Positions 12,646-25,246 of a stretch of DNA of 64,000 nucleotides are shown piece after piece. A program made the translations under genes and the position numbers. The DNA is taken from the NCBI GenBank assembly GCA_003439945.1, contig QVRM01003985.1, forward strand, positions 124,001 to 188,000, in the 5' to 3' direction. Under the pieces are notes generated by a model, which ran no database searches, had not been told where the DNA came from, and saw nothing but the letters and a program-made list of their open reading frames with translations. The DNA comes from Dermanyssus gallinae. Taxonomy: Eukaryota > Arthropoda > Arachnida > Mesostigmata > Dermanyssidae. How positions within the stretch are numbered: the first letter of the stretch is position 1; every line of letters starts with the position of its first letter.

Positions 12646-13809
12646 AAGTAATTAAAGATTTCAGCACTCATATATAGCAACGTACAAACGCAACGTATAC
12701 CAGCGTTCAGAACCAGTCGCCGTTGAAGGGTTTATCGAAAGTCGATTGTACTCGTAGAACATCGGGAAGCTCTCTTTCGCTACTGAGTTCGAAGTAAACT
12801 GAACATTCGTTGACTTGCATGATGATCAATTTGAGTGATTAAGTCTAAGTTGGCAAACTCGTATTGTCTAACGAGTTTGGCAAATGTAATTAGCTGTACG
12901 TCAGATGATCTCGGCAGATCAAAATGGTAGGCCATTTGTTTTGCCTACGGCAATGCCTCAGATCTAAAAGAACGTTAAACTGTAATAAAAAGGAATAGGC
13001 TTCTCTGACGTGGTCTGTAAGTAACTATAGAGCTTAAAACGAATACTGATATAAGGACTATAAACAACTATTTTGAGATGCAAACACGAAACAGATTGCA
13101 CGGACATAAAACCTAACAAAGAAACCCAGAGAAGTATCGATTCGTTCCGGATATATCGCCCTGCAATGGCGTAGAGAGTCAAGATCTTATCTAAATATAT
13201 GGCGGATTATACAGGCCTTCAACGATGCGCGATATATTTATAATACAATCTGCTGAGTTAGAACAATTTTTGAGTATTATTCTCTACATTCACCTACACA
13301 CTCTTGTATATATATAAACCCTTTCCCTTAAAAATAATCTATATCAAAGCCCTTGATTTCAAGAGGGCTTTGTTCTCTTAGTATTACGGTGGTACCCCCG
13401 TACTTGCGTGAATAGCAGGATATTTGGGTTTGCGCTAGAGCATTATCGTGATGAATATTTGGACGTGATCGCCATCGGCGGAATCGCTCTTTAGCGATAC
13501 CCGCTAAGATGGCCCTTTAGCGAGTGCTAATCCCGTGTCGCACGTGTTCAAGGTCTTAAGTTTTTTTTTTTAATATAGGACATACGCCTGTTTGGCAGAA
13601 CGGGGATAAGGGTCTTAGCGTGACCTAATACATACATGCAAAAAAACGGAAAGTGCAAATTCTAACTACATTCACTGCAATTTAGTATTCTGCTCTGTAT
13701 GACTGATCATCAGTTTAACTACACTCACCCTCACCGGTCATGCATTTGCCCACCGTCGTTTGATATAATGGGTAGCGATATAATTGCTGTAGTTATTACC
13801 TCGCTCCGC

Positions 13810-13811
<2 letters not shown>
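12646..13811. other. Gene-free stretch
   Basis: Nothing identifiable as a gene or element. The DNA is AT-rich with short open frames only. Confidence 0.5.

Positions 13812-13852
<41 letters not shown>
13812..13852. repeat. (AAT)n microsatellite
   Basis: About 13 trinucleotide units ending in AAAGGGTACCC. Confidence 0.9.
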
Positions 13853-13853
<1 letters not shown>

Positions 13854-14375
13854 GGGTACCCGCAAGAAGGCTTGCTTATAGACGAGGCAAGATCGTTGCC
13901 ACCTTTAGCTCGACAAGTGCTTGACGTAGCCGGAGCAGCGAATTGATCCAGGCAGCTTTCTGCTCCGCCGAGTACGCAGACTCGCCGCCCACTTTCCACG
14001 TTAGCTCAGGGGAATTATCCTTTCTTGGCGCCGCGTTCCGTCCATAGGAGAACGAAGAGGATGATGGCGGCGGAAGAAGAGGAGAAAAGGAAGAGGTAAA
14101 AGACGGCGAAGTCGACAGCGGAGGCAATCTCATCACCACCAATAAGGCCAAGCGGGTCCTTTATCGCCTTTTGCTGTCGTCTTCGTTGCGGCGCCGGGCC
14201 GACACTTGCTCGGCTCCGTCTTTTCTGCAGTGCCCCTCCCCGTCAGGTTAGATCCTCGTGGTGGTTTTCCTAGATCAGCGATAAAGGGATCATCCAGGAC
14301 GATGATCAAGAAACATCGATGGGGAACTTTGGCGGGCCCATCTGCTGCCCAGCAATCTGAGAAACATAGATAATA

Positions 14376-14378
<3 letters not shown>
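13853..14378 (-). other. Unidentified GC-richer segment between two microsatellites
   Basis: A block of clearly higher GC than its surroundings, bounded by (AAT)n on the left and (TA)n on the right. Minus-strand frames at 13876-14151 (91 codons) and 14133-14453 (the start translates TA repeat) overlap and could be pieces of one broken reading frame. No domain is recognisable. Because other retroelement copies in the window show the same bordering, a retroelement fragment is the likeliest explanation, but that is inference. Confidence 0.35.

Positions 14379-14430
<52 letters not shown>
14379..14430. repeat. (TA)n microsatellite
   Basis: About 25 TA units. Confidence 0.9.
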
Positions 14431-14431
<1 letters not shown>

Positions 14432-17400
14432 ATTTTATCAAGCAATTAGACATTCATATATTTAATGTCTATATTTATTCTATGCATGACTCAACATAAA
14501 GCAGCTGTTTGCGCAGATGTAAGGTTGTATATATAGTGTAATTTCCAAATTCTCTCTATAATGTTATTTTAGTGATAGTTTAGTTTTACTAACCATTGGT
14601 TTACACATTCATGTTACAAATCTGTTTACAATCTCCATAATGTTACAAACATGCATTCATTGCACAACACTGTAAGAATCTGAGTTATAGCAGCACCCGT
14701 TTCTAGCAAACGCACGCACACTAATAATATATTTACCGTTCTATTTGAGCATAGTCACTACTCACATTAGAGTCAGTTTATGGGGTCGTTTCTGTACCAC
14801 CTCCTTAGGGCGCCTCAAGTTGCTATAGGATATCGAATTCTATCGCTTCCGACGGGACTAGAGTGTTGGTCATCGTACCATCCCAGTGCTAAGGGAGTTT
14901 AGCCTTGGTGGTGCAGTAGGGTTATGACATCCGGTTGTTGTCCGTCTCTCTTGTCTTTCAGTCCAAGTGGTATTCTCGTGCACAGCATGCGGGCCGATTG
15001 GAGTTCTCTAGCAATAGTATTCTGCATCGTGTCGTGTCACGGGTATCAGCGTGTGCTTTTAACGCATGAGGGACTATGAAATCCTCTCAACTTAACTCGA
15101 TCCTGGCACCCGCTGCACTAATAATAATTGATAAAACAACAATAGATATAAGCGAGATTTGCGATTTGACGGCCGAGGTGGATATAGGGCGAATGGGATT
15201 GCGTGCTACTATGCTCGACCACCTTGATAAGAAACATTTCGTCTGTTTGCCTATGATAGTACCTTAGAGTAAAATTACGCGCTAGCATGACACATCTGTG
15301 TATTTTGTGGCTTGCGATCATAGGCTACCTACAAACAGCATGCAGGACTAAGACGAAAAGTGCATTTTATTTAGATATAAGCGAAGTTATATCTAAAGGA
15401 TCGACCATCACCAGACGAATTTTTGCATTCTCCGGGAAGAGTAATTCTAGTAGTGGCGTAATCTGGGTAGCTAGTTTGTATTACTGTCGTAGCATCTGGC
15501 GTGCTCGACCGCAAGTTCGATATCGGGTGTGAAGATTTATCTATTATGTTTAAATATGTCAGGAGTGCATATGTGAAAAATTAGACAGAATATGACATAC
15601 CTCTATGACGCACGTGGATTCTGTGTTTGGTTATTCCACGCTGTCAGAAAAATGTGCTGTTATAAAATGTTCACATGAAAGTGCAACATTTCCGAACATA
15701 GCCGGATAAGTTTTACTAAGACACTAGTAATTGTGTGAAAATGTCCAATGTAGACAGCGTCTGAAAAAATTGATCTAACTATTCCAAGTACGCATTGGGG
15801 AAAACCACATAACGTTAATGAGGCTGCCGCTAGACGACAACTAAGATGCTCGGGAAAAGCGATATTAGAGGCGCCGCGATAGCTCTGCCCGCATTTTATT
15901 GCCTAAAACTATAGGGTATGGTCAAGCTCGATGAGAAAATATTTGTTCTCAATGGAAAGGGAGAGCAGAAAGGCTTCGTATTTTTCTGAGGTGTGATCGG
16001 TCGCCCGATGAATCTAGTCTCGACTGTTTCTTTTGTGGCCACCTATGCAATCTAGTCTATACAACTCCCCATTGAGTCTTCAGTTGATCTGATCGGCAGA
16101 CTAGTTACTGCTGCTGAAACCATTTGGGAGACGTGTGGTTTCTTTGAACGCGTGCAACGAGGGCATTGCTATCGCTACCGAATATGCTTATTGGCTGACG
16201 GGCATTCGTTCGAGTGAGATTTGAACTAAAATAAATATTTCTGTGAGCTTCTACAGGTTTGACGAGTGACTTTAATGATTGACAAAGAAAGCGAACATAG
16301 TCGCTGCATGTATGCACTTACATTCAATATAGCCATCGTAAGATTTTAGTTACTTTGCAACCATAGGCGCAAGGTTATCAATTTGGCACTAAGATGATTC
16401 ATTTAAGACATGTACATTCGTTTGAACGTTTTGGTTGTGCACGTGTTACGGGAGATGTTCGAGAACCTGGGCGTGAAAATTCGAGCTCTTCTCAATATCA
16501 CAATTGTCCCTGCTCTAGCTAAACCCAAGTATAATTCAACACAACAATGAAGAAAGTTCGGTTTTTCAATTGAAGAATCCGTTTTTTCACAATCGTGAAT
16601 CTTGTAAGCGTACGTCAAGACGACCACCCCTTAAATCACAACTCAACAAAATTCTCTAAAAGGCATCCGGGTGCAGATGTCGGATGTTCGACATCTTGCT
16701 ACCCTTGGCTCCTACGGTTGGGATAATTAGGGTTTCTCCAAGAGTTCTTTTGGCATCATAGACGCTAGCTCTCAGCGTCATGGTTTAGAATCTATTATTA
16801 CAAAGCAAGTATCAAATAAAACTCGATCAACAGCAGAGATAGAACCGGCAGTACTCCGGGAGATGAAAACCATCTGGACACGGCCAGTTCCAGAGTAACA
16901 TGTTAAAGATTAAGAAGGCCTTCAGCGACACATTCGTACTTTGTGACTCTGGAGAGGCGGATACCGTAAAGATGTTGTCTCCGGTGTGATGCACTAAGGG
17001 ACGCGAGGAAGCCCATCAGGGAGTTGGTCTCCCATATGATCACTTCGGCGGAGGCATGAAGGGAGGCGACTAACTTGTTAGACGCCGTCTTGACACTCAA
17101 GACAACGCCAAGGCTTCGTCCAGGCAGTAGAGACTTGAGCGGGTCTCTGGGGGGAGTAGTCGAGACGAGAAGTCGAGGGAGGGTGGAGAGGGTTAGCAAC
17201 AAGGCCCTCATGGACTCGACGCACCCGTGCAGGACGGTTTACAAAATGGCAGAATCCCCCTATCCGACCGCAGGTAAACATGCGGGGTGATAGACAGGGA
17301 TAGAGCTGAGTGAAGTAGAACGGCAGAGACGCCTCTCTCACGGTTTCGAAGTAGTTCCAAAGTAATACCGAGCCAGAGGGGGGGGGGGAGCAGACGATTT

Positions 17401-19344
17401 TACCTGCAGACAATTTAATTTAAAAAAAGGCATTTACTACTATAACTCTTGTTTTTATATTATTTATATGTATCTAATATGCTTGAATTATGTGCTTGAA
17501 TAACATTTTATACATGTGCCGGGGCATTCCTAACAAACGTATTTACTCAATGTAATGGCCGCTTACTTGAATCACCACTTTACTTCTTAGACATAACCTG
17601 CTTACATACAGTTTGCAAAACCTGCGCATCAAGACGTGCAAATGCTTGCATAAATAATAGACTGGGTTTTGATTGTGCATATTTTGATTTGTTGAACTCT
17701 ATATAATGGATTTCTAGTTATCTGACCTACGGAGAGCTTTGTATTTGCATCAATTTTAATACGTTGAGTACGTGTTTCTCTGGCAAATATTAAAGATCAA
17801 GCATTGACGCACATTATGCTGTATATTCATTTTAGATCTTAAAAACAATATTATCGGTATCTTATTAATGCCAGATAGGCTTTATGTCTATAATATAAAA
17901 GTATACGGGTCTTCCAACGCCGTTGACGAACAACAAATGCGCATGTATGAGTACGGCTGAGGCAGTTTCTAAATGGTGTGCAGTATTATGTTAAAAAGAG
18001 GCCTATAACAAAGAGCTACAAAGTAAGACTTTTCCTACATCAAATAGCATTAGCGACCACGGCGTTGTTGTGATACCGAAACTGGCACGTTTAGCAATCA
18101 TACGACACAAGTCATCCAATCAACCATTCTATTATGTCATACATTATTTCGATATTTTGTAATTAGCTATTACAATTTTTAGTTTACGCTTTATGTTGGC
18201 TTGGTTGTTTTTAAATTTACGTGTTGATGTGAAGTTTGGCGGCCTTACTTAAACAAACACATTGAAGCAATTAGACGTGTGCAGAGAAAATTCCGTCGTG
18301 TCTGACTGAGGTGTAGCATTGCCTGTAATTCCATAGTGATAAACACTATTTGGAAACTGCAGTCCAGAGCGGATTGTCATAATTCCAATCGTATTTAAAT
18401 TTGCCCTATGTACCTAAATATTTGAGTATTTGCTCAGCTCTTAGCAGCAGTAACACAATATTGTTAACACAAATTAACAAGAAAGGTCATGTAAATAACA
18501 CGTTTTCATAGCAGATGAAACTGGGACACTGACAACGCCAGGACACTGAGAACAGAAAACGCTCAAAGCGGAAATGTTTATAAAGTCATGTCAATGTAAA
18601 TTGACTGTTAACTGTGTGTCACCACTGAAGTTAGTATGAGCGTCTAAGCTGTCCTGCTGATGCACGTGTATCGCGAACTATCAGGTACTGTTTTTTTTAC
18701 GTTTGCAGTGCATGCAAATAAACGTTGTGTATTATCGTTCGGCTTTTTACAAATATATGGTCCTATTACGCCCATTTAGTAGACGCCTTCACATACAAAA
18801 CGTGCACGTAAGCTGGCAATTTCCTGGGACATTTTCTGTATTGTGGGAAAGCCAACAGTCATTTCGCCGGTCGATTTGTAACGTCGAAAGTAAATATTTT
18901 CTCGTCAGAGTAGAATCGAACTCGACCTGCTGCTTTGTCCTAGGGGGTACCCAGGGGTACCGATATCGAGTAGCTGTTCGCTAAGTAAATGGCCTCATTC
19001 ACTGATAAGTCAATGGTTTGCAAAAACTCAATCAATTTGGAGCTTGAAGCGCGCATACAAGTAGGAGTATCGTATAAAATGTACTTTTGCAATGCCTCAC
19101 TTAGTAACTTCTAGTCCCCACGCAATCCTTACCCTATTGTGGGTCGTCATGGGGAACACGGCTCTGCCTTCGTACCCGATCTTTGCTGATTCCTTAGACT
19201 CGAAGTTGCTTTGTCGGTCATGGTTGTAGTTCGTTTACATTCTACTTAATATAGGCTCTTGATAGGTACCAGACGAGTCACGCATAGAGGATGCGTTCAA
19301 ACATACCGCCCAAGTTTGAACTTGTTTTGACGCCACAACCTATA
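14431..19344. other. Long gene-free stretch
   Basis: No supported gene. At 16.9-17.4 kb there is a GC-richer block with overlapping minus frames of 102 and 111 codons (16903-17211 and 17078-17413) and a G homopolymer near 17381. I recognise no domain there. The remainder is AT-rich with only short frames. Confidence 0.5.
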
Positions 19345-19360
19345 TACGAGGTGTGTTCAA
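19345..19360 (+). repeat. mariner left terminal inverted repeat
   Basis: 16 bases, perfect complement of the right end. The sequences diverge after base 16. Confidence 0.9.
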
Positions 19361-19530
19361 TTTTCGCGGGTTACGTATATTCGAATTTCGATTTTTTGTG
19401 GCGTTATGTTGGTACTCATGTCTCTCACTTATGCCGACAAGCTCGGCCATTTTGAATGTTCACTTAATTGTTGACAGCTGCTTTGCTTGCACGTGTTTTG
19501 GATCGTCTTCGATTTTTACCTATTCAAAAA

Positions 19531-20568
19531 ATGGATCAAAGAACCTGTATCAAATTTTGTGTGAAAAACGAAATTAAGTGCGCGGATGCATTCCGAATGT
19601 TGACTGTGGCATACGGAGAAGCTACCTTGGACCGAAGCAACGTTTATCGGTGGTACAAAATGTTCTCAGAAGGCCGAGAGGATGTGAACGACGAAGAGCG
19701 TGCCGGACGCCCGAGCACTTCAACAACAGACGAAAAAATTAATGAAGTGGAGAAAATGGTATTGGCCAATCGTCGAATCACCGTTAGAGAAGTTGCTGAG
19801 GACCTAAACATACCGATTGGCTCGTGCCATTCGATTTTTATCAATGATTTGGGCATGAGACGGGTCGCCGCGAAATTCGTACCAAAATTGCTCAATTGCG
19901 ACCAAAAACAGCATCGCATGAACATTGCTAATGAGATGTTGGACTCTGTCCGCGACGACCCAAATTTGCTCCAGAGGGTTTATGGTTATGACGTGGAAAC
20001 CAAAGCTCAATCATCTCAATGGAAGCTGCCGCACGAACCAAGACCGAAAAAAGCGCGCCAAGTTCGGTCGAATGTGAAAGTTTTGCTGACAGTTTTCTTC
20101 GATTGCAGGGGCGTGGTGCATCATGAGTTCTTGCCACAGGCTAGAACGGTCAATAAGGAATATTACCTGCAAGTTATGCGCAATTTGCGCGAAGCAATCC
20201 GTCAGAAACGCCCGGATTTGTGGAAGAACAAAAATTGGCTTTTGCACCACGATAACGCCCCTGCTCACACATCGTTGCTTGTGCGCGAGTTTTTGGCCAA
20301 AAACAACACACTAATGATGCCGCAGCCACCGTATTCCCCAGATCTGGCCCCCTGTGACTTTTTCTTGTTCCCTAAACTGAAGAGGCCCATGAAAGGACGA
20401 CGTTACGCTACGCTTGACGAGATAAAGACGGCATCGAAGGAGGAGCTGAACAAGATAAAAAAAAATGGTTTTTTGAAGTGCTTCGAAGATTGGAAAAACC
20501 GTTGGCACAAGTGTATAATATCTCATGGGGATTACTTTGAAGGGGACAAAATAGATATTCATGAATAA
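19531..20568 (+). pseudogene. mariner transposase, open but missing the first catalytic Asp
   Basis: 345 codons from ATG 19531. An upstream in-frame TTG at 19468 is not needed, since the family N-terminus starts at MDQRTCIKF. The N-terminal paired-type HTH region covers about residues 1-115. The catalytic domain shows HHDNAPAHT with Asp241, and YSPDLAPCDFFLF with Asp276. There are 34 residues between those Asp, which is the mariner DD34D signature. The C-terminal KCI...GDYFEG block is intact. Around residue 150 the sequence goes straight from LLQRV to YGYD, whereas mariner proteins have a T-G-D-E-x-W block between them. About seven residues, including the first catalytic Asp, appear to be missing in frame. 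The protein should be unable to cut DNA, although its DNA-binding part is whole. Confidence 0.9.
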
Positions 20569-20607
20569 ATGAATAATTTTTGAAAAACACAAAAGTCGCG
20601 ATACTTT

Positions 20608-20623
20608 TTGAACACACCTCGTA
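20608..20623 (+). repeat. mariner right terminal inverted repeat
   Basis: Perfect 16-base complement of the left end, followed by TA and a short (TA)n run. Confidence 0.9.
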
Positions 20624-20638
20624 TATATATATATATAT

Positions 20639-21914
20639 AGTGTCTGTAAATATATATTTATATATATAGCACACACCCTTTTTAGTGATAATAAAGGTGA
20701 TATCATGTTAAGATATGTCTTCATCTATAGAAGTTTTGATCATCGTTTACAGGGACAATACCTTCAATGTGGTATAGCATAATATCAAAAAAGCTTATAT
20801 AGAGGTGATTTTTTTCTTTGAGGAAGAGGTGATTCAATTTAACACATCACATATTATAATATCACATATACATTTATGACAGAATGACACAGAAAGCATT
20901 TTGATTCTATTGAAAATGGTTTTAGTGGACATTTTATGTCTAAGCCACATATCGATGCGTATATTTTACGCATACTTATGAACTAGTATGTAGGTGTCCA
21001 TTTGTTAACATATGCGGAATAGCGTAATACATTGTGTAGCGTCGTTTGGTTAACACAAAAGCAATTATGTTATTACATTACACCATGTGTTCTAAGCAGT
21101 CCTTCTAGATCTAATTGTCTTCTTACAATGTATCCTAACTGATCGATAGATGCAAATGTACATTGTGTGTCATTTTAGCAACGTATGCCCAGCAACAATT
21201 TACCTTTCGTGTGTCACGAATCTCGTAGCTGTTATCTCTAATTTGACTGCGTAGCTCTAAATATTTGTGTGTCTTAATATGTACATTGGTAATTTGGCCA
21301 ATACATTCAATCCAGAGTTGTGTGTTTTGAATAGTCATCGGTGGACGCGTGTTCGGTGCAAAGTTCACTCGTAATAAACTTATATAAGTTAGCCGTTGTA
21401 AGCGGATATTGATTGTATATATAATGTAAGTAGAATTTAATATACATATTGAATCAAACCTTTTGTATTGATTGACACTCTCTTCTATTGATCATAACAT
21501 GAGGTATAACATTATTCACAACATGTACACAAATTATTTTGATTGCCCATATTTGCTGCACAACAATTTTAGTTCTCATTCGTTCAGTTGCTTCGCGAGT
21601 CTCCACGGATAACAATTAACAACAATTTAGTTTTGCTTGGATCCAAGTCAATCCACATAATGAATCCAAGCTGATTGGAAAACTGATTGGTGTCACAATG
21701 TGACACTTCGGTCTTACAATATGTATTTCACTTTGGACGATGACGTTTCGCGAATTTCTGTAAGCATGTGTATGCTTCTTCTGCAAAGGCACACCTATCT
21801 GGTCGTAGCCAAAATCTGTAGGCAGTCTAAAATTAATATATAGGGCTACGAAAAAGCTTTTTCGGTTTTTGTCCGTAGAGAATCATTAAAAAAACAAAAA
21901 AAAATTGTAGACCC

Positions 21915-21915
<1 letters not shown>
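20639..21915. other. Gene-free AT-rich stretch
   Basis: Nothing identifiable; short frames only. Confidence 0.55.
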
Positions 21916-22096
<181 letters not shown>

Positions 22097-22253
22097 TTTT
22101 TAATGCGTTATGCACACCGGGCGACGTTGTTAAAGCCTCGGTAGTGTGGGACTCGCACCCACTAAAATCCAGTCGTCCTCTTTGCCCCTTGACGGGGGGT
22201 GGCCGCAGTACTGTCTTCTCGAGATTACTTCGCCTGGCCACTCTTCTTGCCAT

Positions 22254-25230
22254 TTAGGCTGCTCGGCTTTGTGCGGCGGTTATTTTCGCCTCAGAGATAC
22301 CTTGTGCGAATATTCTTACTAGAACCCAGGATTTGTGATCTTTGAGGAGCGCCTTTACAAGGGCCTGGCATGTCAGGGGGTTCTGCAGTCCTAGGTTCCG
22401 GGACAATAGCTCTCGCTCAGTGTCGAAGAAGGAGCACCGCTCATAGCAGTGCCTAACATCATCCGGCTCCCCCGAGTTGCACATGCGGCATACAGGGGAG
22501 TCAGTTTTACCGATGCGGTGTAGGTACTGCTGAAAACAGGCACCATGGCCTGCTAACAGTTGCGCGAGTGGGTGGGTAAGCGAGCCGTGTTTGAGGCTGT
22601 ACCATTTTTTAAGATCAGGAAGTATTGATCTTGTCCAATATCCAGGATGGCCCGGCTGGATTGCTTCCCATTGCTGGCTCCATTCGCTTAGTGTGTCGGT
22701 TCTGCTGACTAGTGTGCCCTCCGTCAGAACGTTGGTTACAGGGTTTCTTGACGCCAATTCTTTTACTCTCAAGTCCTAGGGAACTTGTCTGGAGAGTACC
22801 TGTACGGCTGCTGTGGAGGCCGTGCGACTTGCTCGTGTTAGGTTAAGCTCCATAGGTCTTTGGGTCTTGTTGAGGAGGCGACGTGTTGTAGCTCTTGTAG
22901 TAGTGCGTTCCCATAAGGGTGCGGCGTATAACATGATGCTGTCTATTACTGATGCTAAAAGTCGGTGCCGAGAGTCGCTTGCCCCTCTGGTCCGTGGGAG
23001 GATTTTGCGTAACTCTGCTGAGGCTTTGGCTGCTTTTTTAGCTGCATAGCGCACATGAGGTGTTCCTGTGAGAGCTCTATCCAGGATCACGCCCAGGTAG
23101 TTGACCACGGGCGTGGGTGTTATTGGATGGCCTTCCAGGTGTAAATTTAGGTTGCGTGGAGGACGCTTCAGACCGTTTAGAAGGATTGCTTCCGTTTTTT
23201 TGTGAAGCCAGTTCGAGGACAGCGTGCGGAAGTGTTGTCGGATATCCGCCAAGGCTCCGTTGGCTGTTCCTTCAAGCAAATCCTCGTCACTGGCGGTAAC
23301 GATCAGTGCCAGATCGTCTGCGTAGGCGATAGAAAAAAACTCCCGGGGGATGCGGCAGTCTTAGTACTCCATCATAGGTTATGTTCCACAGGGTTGGTTC
23401 CAGTACAGATCCTTGGGGAACCCCGGCAGTGACGGCGTAGTCCACTCCATCGTATGTAGAAGCTCGGTCTTTTAGATACGACGCTAGGATACGTCGTAGG
23501 TAGGGAGACACGCCTTTATTTCCAAGTGCTTGGTTTATGGCGTCCCACGAGAGCGTATTAAACGCGTTTTTGACATCAATAAGGACGGCCAGGCAGTGCG
23601 CCCAGTTTGCGATAGGTGAATTTATTTGTGTTTCAGCTATGTTTAGAACTTTGCTGATAGCCGAGTGTGTGGAGTGCCCGGCGCGGAAACCATGCTGGTT
23701 TTCTGACAGCGCCTTCTTGTCTTCTAATTCTGTAACTAGTCGCCCGTTGATAATATGCTCAGCTGCCTTGGATAGGCAGGAGAGCATGCTTATAGGCCGG
23801 TATGCTGAGGGGTCTCCTTGTGGCTTCCCGGGTTTCGGGATAAGGGTTAGGCGTGCCGTTTTCCAAGGCTTTGGGTATTCTCCGCTGGTGAGAATTGTGT
23901 TCATCATGCGTTTGAATACCTTTAGATGGTTCTTTAGAAGTACGCATACTGCTTGAGGGGGGACAGCATCTGGGCCCGGCGCTTTCCCTGGCCGTATGCG
24001 TTCAGCCACTATTCTGATCTCTTGAATTGAAATTGGCTCGAAGGAAAGATCTGAGGTTTCTTCAAAGAGTACCGACTCCGGCAATGGTCTTTGTGGAAAG
24101 AGCGCATTTACGCGTTTAATCGGTCGCGCCACTTATACAGGTAAAGGCGGCTGTGCGTGGCGCATTTTTTTTCGCACAATCATGTATCCTTTGCCCCAAG
24201 GGTTTCCCTCGACCTCCTCACTCAGAGAGATCCAGTGGTCTTTTTTACTAACCTTAATGGCTTTATGTAAGGCTCTTCGTGCTTCTTTGTACTCTTCCCA
24301 TAGGTAGAAGAGTTCTCGTCGGTGCCTTGCTCTGCGGCGCGTGCATACTCGCCGTATGCGGTGGCAGGCCCTTCGCTTTTCGGCAATCCGATTATTCCAC
24401 CAGTAGCACGGCGGACGATTGGCTGTCTTAGGGTGTGGGCGGGAGCTGGACTCTTGGCAGGCTTCCTCTAGTAGTGTAGAGATTTCTGCTGCCGAGCATT
24501 CAGTGAGGTTATGTACTTTTATTCTTAATGCTTTCTGCAGGCGGGTATAATTTAGCCTGGGAAAGCGTTGCGGTTTTGTAGGACGATTAAGCTGGGAAGG
24601 AGTTAGATTGACAGAGAAGGTTACGTAGAGATGGTCGGATAGAGTTTCTGCTTCCTCGTGAATCCTCCAGTCGGTTACTCGGTGCGATAGTCCCTCTGAT
24701 GCAAATGTCAGGTCTAATGTTGATTTGTGTCTGCCATTATCAAAGGTGTATCCCTGGGTGTTCATGAGTTGTAGATCCGCCCGGGTTGCCCATTCTAGCA
24801 GGATTTCTCCCTTCCTTGATGAGGACCTCCTTCCCCACAGACTGTGGGTCGCATTGAAGTCCCCTCCCACAATCGCCTTTCGGTGACCGCGAGCGCTCAT
24901 GCTTAGGTCCAGTTCTTCAAGGAAGTCCTCGTATTCCTGTAGGGTGGAGTTCGGAGAGATATAGACTGAGTAGATCGCGAAGTCGTAAGTGGTAATAAAG
25001 GAGAAGTGGGTCCCCTGTCCCACTGACGTGGGCGAGTATCTTGTAGGAAATACCTTGATCGAAGCGGATTTGTTACCAGCGTGGGGCCCGGGTTGAGAAA
25101 GCTGTGTGGTAGGGGTCTCGGAGAGAAGCAGGATTTCTATGTCGTTTTCGGTTGCGAATTGGAACGCCAGATCGTATGCTCTGGGGGCTCTACGGAGGTT
25201 TATTTTCAGTATTTTAATTTTGCTGGTCAT
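22254..25230 (-). pseudogene. R1-like LINE ORF2: endonuclease and reverse transcriptase
   Basis: ATG at 25228-25230, 16 bases after the ORF1 stop. The APE endonuclease occupies about residues 1-215: Asn11, Glu38 in SETP, GGDFNATH at 122-129, LDLTFAS at 172-178 and SDHLYV at 198-203. A TAA at 24133-24135 interrupts it in frame. The reverse transcriptase follows with YRPISMLS, LIDVKNAF (motif A Asp), GVPQGS (motif B) and YADD (motif C). YADD is in a shifted frame because of an indel in the A7 run at 23333-23339. A second in-frame stop, TAG, lies at 22776-22778. The last segment has LAGHGACFQQYL and a C-x2-C ... H-x4-C knuckle (CRMC ... HCYERC), usual for R1-clade ORF2 ends. It would cut the target and reverse-transcribe the element RNA if intact; here it is inactive. 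Confidence 0.9.
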
Positions 25231-25246
25231 TTTGATTGTGGCTTAC

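Larger units (their letters stand above)
19345..20623 (+). mobile_element. mariner DNA transposon, complete ends
   Basis: A 1,279-bp element with terminal inverted repeats TACGAGGTGTGTTCAA (19345-19360) and its exact complement (20608-20623). It is bordered by TA on both sides, the expected mariner target duplication. The length and single transposase ORF are typical of mariner. The right flank is a short (TA)n run. The transposase lacks part of the catalytic core (see the ORF entry), so the element can only have been moved in trans since that deletion. Confidence 0.93.
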
